Assembly (NCBI GenBank): GCA_003644275.1
Contig: QNBY01000069.1
Coordinates: 1-6,368 of the forward strand
DNA from: Planctomycetota bacterium
GTDB taxonomy: Bacteria > Planctomycetota > B143-G9
Reading direction: 5' to 3'
Length of the DNA stretch: 6,368 nucleotides
Part shown: positions 1 to 6,252 of the stretch, piece after piece
Layout: each line of letters starts with the position of its first letter
How positions within the stretch are numbered: position 1 is the stretch's first letter
Notes under the pieces: generated by a model
Seen by the model: only the letters and a program-made list of their open reading frames with translations
Told to the model about the DNA's origin: nothing
Database searches by the model: none
Translations under genes and position numbers: made by a program

Positions 1-2896
1 GGACCTGGAGAACCCCTACTACAGCGCCGCGGACGGGCTCTGGCACGTCAACTGGGAGTCCTGGGCCTGCGACAGCGACCAGGTGTACTTCGAGGTGTCC
101 TTCTTCAACGGGCACTGGTCCGAATGGCACACCACCGGCCCGCACGTGGTCCGCAACCGGATAGACCTCACCTTCCAGACGCAGTTCGGCGATCAGGTGC
201 CCGGCCCCGGCGTGATAGTGGTGGACGGCGAGGACGTGCCGTCCGGCGATTCGAGGGAATACCTGTATTACCAAGACGTGGAGATATCCGCTCCGCAGTA
301 CCAGTTCGACGACAACGGCAAGCGCTGGCGCTGGGACCATTGGAGCGACGACGGCGGGCGGACGCACACCATAAGCACCGAACCCGGCATGGACACCGTC
401 TACACCGCCTCCTACCTGCGCCAGTACAGCTACACGATAGACTCCCTCCGGCCGGACTACAGCGGCACCCCAGCCGGCTGGTACGATCCCGGCTTCGAGG
501 TCACCTGCACGGCCGAGCGCTTCAGCATAGAGGTCGAGGGCCAGGTGCGGTACGAGTGCAAGGGCTACGAGATACCGGAGCTGGGGATAAGCAGCTCGGC
601 CCTCACCGTCACCTTCACGCTCGACCGCGACCTCACCCTCCGCTGGATATGGGAGGCCCAGTACTACTTCGAGTCGGTGAACGACTATAACGCCGGAACG
701 GGCAGCCTGCCCGGCTGGTACCCGGAGGGTACGGAGATATCCTACACCGTGGCGCAGAGCATACCCAACGGCGAGAACGCGCGGCTCCGTTGCGGCGGCT
801 ACTACATAGGCGACGTGCTCACCCCCGACGTCAACGCCTTCAGCACCAGGATCGATTCCTACATCCGCCTGGAGTGGACCTGGGTGCAGCAGTTCTTCTT
901 CAAGGCCGCCACGAACGTGGGCACCATCGCGCCTGAGGAAGGGTGGTACGACGAAGGCACCGAGATAGAGGTGGTGGCTACGCCTCCGCCCTCGGACGAC
1001 CAGGAACGCTACACCTTCCTAAGGTGGGACGGTGTCGGCGCGGGCGTCGTCCGCCGAGAGGGAGGCGAGCCGGTGGCCGACGTTACCGTCAACTCCCCCA
1101 TCGAGCAGTACGCCTGGTGGCTCGTCGAGTACCGCCTGACGCTGCTTTCCGACAACGGCACATTCGATCCCGACGCCTCCGGCTGGTATCCCGAGGGTAC
1201 GGAGGTGACCATAAACGCCGTGCCTCCCGCGGCGAGCGAGGGAAGCCGCTACCTGCCGGAGTGGTCCAGCGAGAGCGAGGGCGGCCTGAACGTCGAAGCA
1301 ACCGAGGACGCGCCCGCCTCCGATTCGGTGGTGATGGACAATCCCATCGTCCAGCGGGTGGACTGGCGGTTGCAGCACAAGCTCACCATAATCAACCCGA
1401 ACGAGGACGCCGTCTGCTGGCCCGCCGCCGGTTCGTACTGGTACTTCGCAGGCGACGTGGTGTACGGCTTCTGCCGCTACGTGAACAGCGACAAGGTGTG
1501 CAGCGGATTCGCGGGGACGGGTTCCTATCCCAGCTCGGGCGAGCCCTGGTTCCGCGGCCCCATCAACGCGCCCTCCACCGTCACCTGGGAGTTCCGTGAC
1601 CGTGCGGCGCTGCCGGCTTTCGGGCTCGAGGATCCGGCGGCGATGGGCTCGGACGGCGGGCCGGTCTCCATGCGGACCGCTCCCGACGGCACGCCCACCG
1701 CTGTCTTCCGCAACACGGCCGGTGAACTGGTGTACGCGCGCTTCGTGAGCGGCGCCTGGAACACCGCGGTCATCGCCCACAACGTCCCGGCCACCGACTG
1801 GATATCCCACGCCTTCGACCGCGCCGGCTTCCCGGTGGTGGCGTACTACGACCCCGACGCCCTGGACGCCGTACTGGTTTACAACCCGCCGCTTCAGGTC
1901 GAAACGAGCGAGGACTACGTGAGCCTGCGCATCGAGACCGAGGGCAACGACGGCATCAATCCGCACGTGGCCTGTTCCGAGACGGGCACCATCTACATCA
2001 CCTTCTACGCCGCCGCCGGCCGCCTGGTGCTCGCCACCGTTCCCACCTGGGGCGTCTTCCAGGTGGAGACCATCGTGGAAGAAGGCAACGCGGGCTTCTA
2101 CAACGACATAGGGATGGATCCCACCATCGACGAGCCCGTCGTGGTTTACTTCGACGCCTTCAGCCTGAAGTTCGTCCTCATGCGCCGGTTCCACGGCGAG
2201 TGGTTCCCCACCGTCATATCCGAGGGCAGGAAGGTGGGGGTGGAGTGCGCGCTGCGCGTCGGCCGCAGCGGGGAGCTCTACGTGGCCTACCGCGACGAGT
2301 CTCGGGCCGATCAGTCCAAACTGCTGTTCCTGCACGTCTTCATGGACGAGATCCACAGGTACAAGGTGGACGTGGACTCCAACTCCGGAAGGGGGCTCAG
2401 CCTCGACCTCGGGCCGGACGACTACCCGAACATACTCTACTACGGCCCCGATTCGCTGAAGCTGGCCCGCTACAACGGCACGGCGTGGGAGATTTACACG
2501 CTCAAGCGCGGCATAGCGCCTTCCGGCCGCACAGCGGTGGCGCTGAAGCCCGACGGCAAGGGAGTGTTCTTCTACAAGGACGGCGCTTCCTCCGAGTACA
2601 TCGAGGCGGGCGAAGGCGCCATCAGGCCCGACAACGTCTCCGCCGGCTCGGTGGGCTCCACCGGCTGGGTCACCACGTCCGCCGGCGGCGGGGGCTGCTT
2701 CGTGGCGACGGCCGCCTTCGGGGCCATGGGCGCCGACTCGGTCCTCGCGCTGACCGCCTTCAGGGACAGGAGTCTCTGCGCCTCGCTCGAAGGTTCCTCC
2801 CTGGTGGGCCTCTACTATGCCCTCTCCCCCTCCGTGGCGGCCCGCACCTCGCCGCACCTGAGGGCGTTCCTGAGGCGCCTGCTGGACACACGCTGA
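1..2896 (+). CDS. Large repeat-rich secreted/surface protein with C-terminal CFI-box domain (5' end missing)
   Basis: The reading frame is open from the left edge (first full codon at base 2) to the TGA at 2894-2896, giving about 964 visible residues. Its true start and any signal peptide lie outside the window. GTG at 83 is only an internal codon. From N to C terminus it holds about six beta-rich repeats with a GWYxxGTE-type core and W-x-W-x-x-Q ends, resembling divergent InlB B-repeats (about 150-1600). Next come about seven propeller-like units of 35-55 residues with D/G-x-P-x-V-x-Y-Y-D type strands (about 1661-2617). A Gly-rich linker (GGGG) leads to a terminal CFVATAAFG motif, then FRDRSL and YYALSPSVA. 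This last part matches the CFI-box-CTERM architecture as I know it, a C-terminal domain of unknown function on exported proteins. The protein is rich in Trp and Tyr, as extracellular beta proteins often are. Binding or scaffold function at the cell surface is inferred; no catalytic motif was seen. A terminator follows directly, so it ends its transcription unit. Confidence 0.85.
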   Translation, partial: DLENPYYSAADGLWHVNWESWACDSDQVYFEVSFFNGHWSEWHTTGPHVVRNRIDLTFQTQFGDQVPGPGVIVVDGEDVPSGDSREYLYYQDVEISAPQYQFDDNGKRWRWDHWSDDGGRTHTISTEPGMDTVYTASYLRQYSYTIDSLRPDYSGTPAGWYDPGFEVTCTAERFSIEVEGQVRYECKGYEIPELGISSSALTVTFTLDRDLTLRWIWEAQYYFESVNDYNAGTGSLPGWYPEGTEISYTVAQSIPNGENARLRCGGYYIGDVLTPDVNAFSTRIDSYIRLEWTWVQQFFFKAATNVGTIAPEEGWYDEGTEIEVVATPPPSDDQERYTFLRWDGVGAGVVRREGGEPVADVTVNSPIEQYAWWLVEYRLTLLSDNGTFDPDASGWYPEGTEVTINAVPPAASEGSRYLPEWSSESEGGLNVEATEDAPASDSVVMDNPIVQRVDWRLQHKLTIINPNEDAVCWPAAGSYWYFAGDVVYGFCRYVNSDKVCSGFAGTGSYPSSGEPWFRGPINAPSTVTWEFRDRAALPAFGLEDPAAMGSDGGPVSMRTAPDGTPTAVFRNTAGELVYARFVSGAWNTAVIAHNVPATDWISHAFDRAGFPVVAYYDPDALDAVLVYNPPLQVETSEDYVSLRIETEGNDGINPHVACSETGTIYITFYAAAGRLVLATVPTWGVFQVETIVEEGNAGFYNDIGMDPTIDEPVVVYFDAFSLKFVLMRRFHGEWFPTVISEGRKVGVECALRVGRSGELYVAYRDESRADQSKLLFLHVFMDEIHRYKVDVDSNSGRGLSLDLGPDDYPNILYYGPDSLKLARYNGTAWEIYTLKRGIAPSGRTAVALKPDGKGVFFYKDGASSEYIEAGEGAIRPDNVSAGSVGSTGWVTTSAGGGGCFVATAAFGAMGADSVLALTAFRDRSLCASLEGSSLVGLYYALSPSVAARTSPHLRAFLRRLLDTR
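150..1600 (+). repeat. Six degenerate InlB-B-like protein repeats (~70-85 residues each)
   Basis: Within the large protein the GWY core recurs at 476, 713, 941 and 1181, that is every 79, 76 and 80 codons. Weaker copies are YLYYQDVEI near 260 and YWYFAGDVV at 1436. Each core is followed by a beta strand (EISYTV, EIEVVA, EVTINA) and the unit closes with a Trp-rich strand leading into Gln-Tyr/Phe or similar (WIWEAQYYF, WTWVQQFFF, WWLVEYRL, WRLQHKL). The pattern fits the divergent InlB B-repeat (Listeria-Bacteroides-like) family. The copies are diverged at DNA level, so this is an old protein repeat and not a recent tandem duplication. Confidence 0.7.
1661..2617 (+). other. Seven-unit propeller-like region of the surface protein
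   Basis: Seven successive segments share the layout of a hydrophobic strand, a turn with D-G-x-P or similar, a strand such as TAVFR, PVVAYYD, IYITFYA, PVVVYFD, LYVAYRD, PNILYYG or KGVFFYKD, then a strand such as LVYARF, LVLATV, FVLMRR or LKLARY followed by G-x-W/F-x-x-x-x-I/V. This is the layout of BNR/sialidase-like or related beta-propeller repeats. The count of seven would suit a closed seven-bladed propeller, but the fold is inferred from pattern only. No sialidase catalytic arginine or Asp-box set was identified. Confidence 0.5.
2684..2893 (+). other. CFI-box-CTERM-like C-terminal domain
   Basis: After a run of glycines the last 66 residues begin CFVATAAFG (bases 2696-2722), continue with an AFRDRSL motif and a LVGLYYALSPSVA motif, and end in LRAFLRRLLDTR. 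This matches my memory of the CFI-box C-terminal domain (CFIATAxYG, then LRxFRDRYL, then YYxxSPPxA). The domain recurs at the very end of unrelated exported proteins and its role is unknown. The invariant-looking Cys directly after the Gly linker is conspicuous. A sorting, anchoring or processing role is only a guess. Confidence 0.7.
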
Positions 2897-2921
2897 CCGC
2901 TTTCCGATCGCGGACCAACAA

Positions 2922-2953
2922 GGCCCCGCCCGGCGGCGGGGCCTTCTTCTTTC
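2922..2953 (+). terminator. Rho-independent terminator of the surface-protein gene
   Basis: A perfect 9-bp GC stem (GGCCCCGCC, 2922-2930, with GGCGGGGCC, 2935-2943) closes a CGGC loop and is followed by the T-rich run TTCTTCTTTC (2944-2953). It starts 25 bases after the stop of the large gene and lies just before the -35 of the kinase promoter, so it insulates the two units. Confidence 0.9.
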
Positions 2954-2955
2954 CC

Positions 2956-2983
2956 TTGACACCGCCCGATGCCGTGCTAAATT
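2956..2983 (+). promoter_or_regulatory. Sigma70-type promoter of the kinase gene
   Basis: A perfect TTGACA (2956-2961) is separated by 16 bases from TAAATT (2978-2983), which carries the extended TG-n element (TGC, 2975-2977). The expected transcription start is about 6-8 bases downstream, at or within a base of the ATG at 2991, so there is little or no 5' UTR. Recognised by eye only. Confidence 0.7.
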
Positions 2984-2990
2984 GCATGAC

Positions 2991-3947
2991 ATGTTCGACG
3001 ACGGATACGAGTTCGAGGCCGAGACGCGGATAAAGATACTGAAACGCATAGCCGACGGCGGGATGGGCTCCATCTATCTCGCCCGCCAGGAGGGAGCGGA
3101 GGGCTTCTCGAAGATAGTGGCCATAAAGACCATCAAGCCGGGCCGCGGCGTAACCGAGCGGAACATAAAGCTCTTCATCGACGAGGCGAAGCTGGTGGCG
3201 GACCTCATCCACTCCACCATCGTCCAGGTGTACGGGTTCGGGGTGCTGGAGAATTCCTACTACATAGTGATGGAATACGTGCACGGCCGCAACCTGAAGG
3301 ACCTCGTCCGCCGGCACACCCAGCTCCGCCTGAGGATGCCGGTGGACGTGTGCACCTTCATAATAAGCCGCGTCTGCAGGGGCCTGCACTACGCCCACAC
3401 GAAGCGGGGACCGTCCGGCGAGCCCCTCGGCATCGTCCACAGGGACATCACCCCCACCAACATACTCATAGACGTCAACGGCTTCGTGAAGATAACCGAC
3501 TTCGGCATAGCGAAGGCGCTCACCATGGGGATACCCGACGAGCGGCGGGTGGTGATGGGGAAGTTGCCCTACATGTCGCCGGAGCAGGCGGCGGCCGCCG
3601 GGACGGACCACCGCTCCGACATATTCTCCGCCGGGCTCGTGCTGTACGAGCTTCTCAGCGGCGTGAGGGTGTACGGCGTCTCCAGCAGGGAGGAGCTGCT
3701 GAAGCGCATGGAGGAGTACCGCATAAAGCCGCCGAGCTCGCTGAGCCCGCGGGTGCCGCCGGAGCTGGACGAGATAGTCATGCGCGCGCTCGAACCCCTT
3801 CCCGCGAACCGGTACTCCAGCGCCATGGAGTTCTGCATCGCCCTCGAGAAGTTCATGTACGCCGACAGGTACGGCCCCACCAACGAGAAGCTGGGGCGCT
3901 ACTTCCAGAAAATGTTCCCGGAGATAGACAGGCACCGCATAATCTGA
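2991..3947 (+). CDS. Soluble Ser/Thr protein kinase (Hanks/PknB-like)
   Basis: This is a 318-residue eukaryotic-type kinase that should phosphorylate Ser/Thr of unknown protein targets in the cytoplasm. Visible motifs are the Gly-rich loop ADGGMGSIY (21-29), VAIK with the ATP-binding Lys46, helix-C Glu65 (FIDEAK), the catalytic loop HRDITPTN (150-157, Asp152), DFG (170-172), and SPE replacing APE (196-198). All core catalytic residues are present; the first Gly of GxGxxG is Ala21. After the kinase fold only a short tail remains (GRYFQKMFPE), similar to tails on Myxococcota-type kinases. There is no membrane segment, PASTA or other sensor domain. ATG at 2991 is chosen because a TTG at 2982 would overlap the -10 box. 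No Shine-Dalgarno precedes 2991, which fits a leaderless transcript. The gene is separated from the upstream gene by a terminator and from rph by 62 bases containing a separate promoter. Confidence 0.92.
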   Translation: MFDDGYEFEAETRIKILKRIADGGMGSIYLARQEGAEGFSKIVAIKTIKPGRGVTERNIKLFIDEAKLVADLIHSTIVQVYGFGVLENSYYIVMEYVHGRNLKDLVRRHTQLRLRMPVDVCTFIISRVCRGLHYAHTKRGPSGEPLGIVHRDITPTNILIDVNGFVKITDFGIAKALTMGIPDERRVVMGKLPYMSPEQAAAAGTDHRSDIFSAGLVLYELLSGVRVYGVSSREELLKRMEEYRIKPPSSLSPRVPPELDEIVMRALEPLPANRYSSAMEFCIALEKFMYADRYGPTNEKLGRYFQKMFPEIDRHRII

Positions 3948-3957
3948 GGGCTGTGCT

Positions 3958-3985
3958 TTGACTCCTGCGGCCTGCGGGGTATAAT
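3958..3985 (+). promoter_or_regulatory. Strong sigma70-type promoter of rph
   Basis: TTGACT (3958-3963), a 16-base spacer and a perfect TATAAT (3980-3985) lie in the gap after the kinase stop. Transcription would start near 3992, leaving a leader of about 18 bases that includes the Shine-Dalgarno. The spacer holds a 7-base direct repeat (CCTGCGG, 3964-3970 and 3971-3977), whose relevance is unknown. The promoter probably serves both rph and the channel gene. Confidence 0.8.
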
Positions 3986-3997
3986 CCTTCGCCTTTC

Positions 3998-4004
3998 GGA
4001 GGAG
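3998..4004 (+). promoter_or_regulatory. Ribosome binding site of rph
   Basis: GGAGGAG lies 5 bases before the ATG at 4010 and fixes this start. It contrasts with the absence of any such site in front of the kinase gene. Confidence 0.85.
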
Positions 4005-4009
4005 ACGCC

Positions 4010-4762
4010 ATGAATGACGACAGCGGAAAGAAACGCTCCGAAGCGGGGGTGCGGCCTTACGTCTTCCGCAGGGGATTCATCGGCAGCGCGCCCGGCTCGG
4101 TGCTCGTGGAGTGCGGCGGCACGAGGGTGCTGTGCTCCGTGTCGGTGGTGGAGGGCGTGCCCGGTTTCCTGGACCCGGCGACGCAGGGATGGCTCACGGC
4201 GGAATACTCCATGCTCCCGGCTTCCACCTCTCCGCGCAAGGCGCGGGAGCGGGGCAAGAGCGACAGCCGCTCGCTGGAGATACAGAGACTCGTGGGCCGC
4301 TCGCTGCGGGCGGCGCTCGACCTCACCGCCTTCTCCGGCGTGACGCTCTACGTGGACTGCGACGTTCTGGAGGCCGACGGCGGAACGCGCACGGCGGCCA
4401 TAACCGGCGGCTGGGTGGCCCTCTACGACGCCCTTTTGTGGCTGCACAATGAGGAACGCCTCTACCGCTGGCCGATGGTCCACCAGGTGGCCGCCGTGAG
4501 CGTGGGAGTGGTGGAGGGCAAGCCCGTGGTGGACCTCGACTTCGCCCTCGATTCCCGCGCCGATTTCGACCTCAACGTCGTGATGGACGAGTCCCTGTCC
4601 CTGGTGGAGATACAGGGCACGGCCGAGAAGGGCTCCGTGTCGGTCGAGCGGCTGAACGAGCTGCTCGTGCTGGCCTCCGGGGCGATAGAGGAGATAATGC
4701 GCCTGCAACGGGAGGCGCTGGGCATAGAGCGTTTCGACGAACTCGCGGCCGAGTACGACTGA
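4010..4762 (+). CDS. rph: Ribonuclease PH
   Basis: RNase PH is a phosphorolytic 3'-5' exoribonuclease that trims the 3' ends of tRNA precursors, releasing nucleoside diphosphates; it works as a hexameric ring in the cytoplasm. The 250-residue product is close to the usual 235-250. Family motifs are seen in order: RPYVFRRGF (15-23), GSVLVECGGTRVLC (29-42), GVPGFL then QGWLTAEYSMLP (49-70), the Arg-rich SRSLEIQRLVGRSLR (86-100), DCDVLEADGGTRTAAITG (116-133), and DLDFALDSRADFDLNVVM (175-192). The phosphate-binding GGTRT segment and Arg87 are retained, as are the paired catalytic-site acids Asp181 and Asp187, spaced like D178/D184 of the Bacillus enzyme. It therefore looks active. It has its own promoter and precedes the K+ channel gene by 25 bases. 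It is not beside rdgB, a frequent partner of rph in other bacteria. Confidence 0.96.
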   Translation: MNDDSGKKRSEAGVRPYVFRRGFIGSAPGSVLVECGGTRVLCSVSVVEGVPGFLDPATQGWLTAEYSMLPASTSPRKARERGKSDSRSLEIQRLVGRSLRAALDLTAFSGVTLYVDCDVLEADGGTRTAAITGGWVALYDALLWLHNEERLYRWPMVHQVAAVSVGVVEGKPVVDLDFALDSRADFDLNVVMDESLSLVEIQGTAEKGSVSVERLNELLVLASGAIEEIMRLQREALGIERFDELAAEYD

Positions 4763-4775
4763 CCCGTCCCGCCGC

Positions 4776-4786
4776 GGAGGGAGGGA
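4776..4786 (+). promoter_or_regulatory. Ribosome binding site of the channel gene
   Basis: GGAGGGAGGGA lies immediately before the ATG at 4788, giving optimal spacing for its first GGAGG (7 bases). It supports this start over the in-frame ATG at 4830. There is no promoter or terminator in the 25-base gap after rph, which suggests co-transcription. Confidence 0.8.
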
Positions 4787-4787
4787 C

Positions 4788-5843
4788 ATGAGCGCGGAGA
4801 ACCCGCTCGGGGTGCGCGACAGCTACCTGATGGAGGAATACCGGACGAGCCTCAAGCGGCTCGTTACGGCCTTCTTAGTGGTGCTGGTGGTAATAGCGGC
4901 CGGCACGCTGGGCTCGAAGGCGCTGAAGCCCGAACATTCGCTGCTCGACTGCCTCTACTTCACCGTGATAACCATAACCACCATCGGGTTCCGCGAGGTC
5001 ATCGGGGTGGATTCGAACGTCATGAAGGTGTTCGTCCTCGTGCTCGCGGTGTTCGGAATGGGATCCATGTTGTGGTTCGTAACGAACCTCACGGCATTTC
5101 TGTTCGAGGGGCACCTGTTCTCCATACGGAAACGGAAGAGGATCATGAAAAAGCTCGAGACGCTGAGAGGGCACGCCATCGTCTGCGGCGCGGGCAAGAC
5201 GGGCTACCACGTGGTGAAGGAGCTGGAGAAGACCGGCCATCCCTACGTGGTGGTGGACAGCGACATGGACGCTCTGGAGCGCATATCGTCGCACTTTCCC
5301 GAGGCCGTGACGCTGTACGGCGACGCCACGGAGGAACAGACGCTCATAACGGCGGGCATCGAGCGCGCCGGGGGCCTCATCTCCGCCCTGAGGGACGACA
5401 GGGACAACGTCTTCATCGTGCTCACCGCCCGCACGCTGAACCCCAACCTGATGATAATCGCGAGGGGCAACGAGGACGTGGCGGCCAAGATAAGGCGCGC
5501 CGGCGCGGATTTCGTCGTCTCCCCCAACTACATAGGCGGGCTTCGCATAGCCTCCCAGTACCTGCGGCCCATGGCGGTGAACTTCCTCGACAGCATGTTG
5601 AGGGACCCACACTTCACCTGGCGCATAGAGGACCTGCGGATAGGCTCGGGCTCGATGCTGGCGGGCAAGACGATAAGGGAGTCGGAGCTGGGCTCGCGCT
5701 TCAAGGTGCTGGTGCTGGCGATCAGGCGCAAGGGGAAAGAGGAGTTCCTCTTCAACCCGTCGCCGGACGAGGTGCTCAACGAGGGCGACACGCTCGTGGT
5801 GCTGGCGGAGCTGTCGCGGCTGAACGAGCTCCGTTCCTACTGA
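4788..5843 (+). CDS. Two-TM potassium channel subunit with RCK (TrkA-N/TrkA-C) domains
   Basis: The 351-residue protein has the MthK-like layout: a short cytoplasmic N-terminus, TM1 (about 25-43), a pore helix and filter (about 54-71), TM2 (about 78-106, with Gly90 and Gly92 as possible gating hinges), a basic linker (RKRKR), then a Rossmann RCK N domain from about 128. There HAIVCGAGKTGYHVV carries GxGxxG (134-139), and Asp157/Asp159 end the second strand, as in NAD(H)- or nucleotide-binding RCK domains. A TrkA-C domain spans about 270-351 (LAGKTIRES to GDTLVVLAE). Such subunits form tetramers gated by ligands bound to the RCK ring. The filter reads TTIGFREV (64-71) where TVGYGD is canonical, so the outer Gly is Arg and the Asp is Glu. 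K+ selectivity is inferred from family. It follows rph and ends in front of a shared terminator. Confidence 0.93.
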   Translation: MSAENPLGVRDSYLMEEYRTSLKRLVTAFLVVLVVIAAGTLGSKALKPEHSLLDCLYFTVITITTIGFREVIGVDSNVMKVFVLVLAVFGMGSMLWFVTNLTAFLFEGHLFSIRKRKRIMKKLETLRGHAIVCGAGKTGYHVVKELEKTGHPYVVVDSDMDALERISSHFPEAVTLYGDATEEQTLITAGIERAGGLISALRDDRDNVFIVLTARTLNPNLMIIARGNEDVAAKIRRAGADFVVSPNYIGGLRIASQYLRPMAVNFLDSMLRDPHFTWRIEDLRIGSGSMLAGKTIRESELGSRFKVLVLAIRRKGKEEFLFNPSPDEVLNEGDTLVVLAELSRLNELRSY

Positions 5844-5866
5844 CCGGAACGCCTTCGGGCGAAGAA

Positions 5867-5894
5867 AAAGGGCCGCGCATGAGCGCGGCCCTTT
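5867..5894. terminator. Bidirectional intrinsic terminator between converging genes
   Basis: A perfect 12-bp stem (AAAGGGCCGCGC, 5867-5878, with GCGCGGCCCTTT, 5883-5894) encloses a 4-base loop. Read on the minus strand the stem is followed by a T-rich tail (CCCTTTTTCTTC), a very good terminator for the trpS-side unit. Read on the plus strand it follows the channel gene by 23 bases and has a shorter, interrupted T run (TTTCGGTTTC). One hairpin therefore probably serves both strands. Confidence 0.9.
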
Positions 5895-5945
5895 CGGTTT
5901 CGGGCGGGTGGGAGCGCGGCCCGCGCCCCCGGTTCAGAAGCCCGT

Positions 5946-6251
5946 TCACGACACGCACGCCGCGGCCCTGGCCTTCGAGACCAGCACCCAGGCGTAGCCT
6001 TCCTCCTCTTTTATTTCCTCGGGGGCGGGGAAGCGCGTAACGGCGTCGTAACAGACTTCCTCCACGAGGTCGAAGTGGGACATCTCCAGCGCCTGCGCCG
6101 GATCCACCACCCGCATGTCTTCCACGGAGGGATTCGGGTAGAGTGTGTACACCGTGCGCGCGGCCTTGTAGAACATGAACGCGGATGCGGCCAGCAACAG
6201 CAGCACCGTTACCAGCCGAAGCGCTCTGAGAAGCGAAATCTTGCCTTTCAC
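5946..6251 (-). CDS. Small single-pass membrane protein of unknown function
   Basis: The 101-residue product is not recognised. It has a basic N-terminus (K2, K4, R9, R12), one hydrophobic segment (about 11-28, LRLVTVLLLLAASAFMFY) and then a roughly 70-residue polar domain. By the positive-inside rule the polar part should lie outside the cytoplasmic membrane. It contains two cysteines (C67, C99) that could pair, and an acidic patch (PEEIKEEEG). The start is GTG at 6251, supported by GGAG seven bases upstream (complement of 6259-6262) and by its position one base after the stop of the preceding trpS-like gene, which suggests translational coupling. It ends about 50 bases before the shared terminator. 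A real gene is likely given the start signals, the tight spacing and the coherent membrane topology, but no function can be assigned. Confidence 0.75.
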   Translation of the reverse strand: MKGKISLLRALRLVTVLLLLAASAFMFYKAARTVYTLYPNPSVEDMRVVDPAQALEMSHFDLVEEVCYDAVTRFPAPEEIKEEEGYAWVLVSKARAAACVS

Positions 6252-6252
6252 G

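Noticed and set aside
83..85. GTG as the start of the large surface protein
   Set aside because: The frame is open to the window edge and the upstream residues (for example ENPYYSAADGLWHVNWES) look like the same beta-rich protein, so GTG is internal.
2982..2984. TTG start for the kinase
   Set aside because: It overlaps the predicted -10 box, so it would lie upstream of the transcription start; ATG at 2991 is in frame and better placed.
1019..3073. A 684-codon open frame on the minus strand overlapping the surface-protein and kinase genes
   Set aside because: It is antisense to a clearly structured coding region, its composition (very rich in Gly, Val, His, Arg) is that of a GC-rich shadow frame, and it runs through the terminator and promoter region. 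No recognisable domain was seen.
2760..3935. A 391-codon minus-strand open frame opposite the kinase gene
   Set aside because: It is the antisense shadow of a convincing kinase with all catalytic motifs, and it has no family motif of its own.
3964..3977. Tandem CCTGCGG repeat as an operator in the rph promoter spacer
   Set aside because: Only seven bases repeated once in GC-rich DNA; too little to claim a binding site.
3899..4789. Long minus-strand frame opposite rph
   Set aside because: Antisense shadow of RNase PH; His/Arg/Gly-rich translation with no motif.
5853..5864. Small CTTCG/CGAAG inverted repeat before the shared terminator
   Set aside because: The loop would be only two to four bases and the stem four to five bp; the adjacent 12-bp hairpin explains termination.
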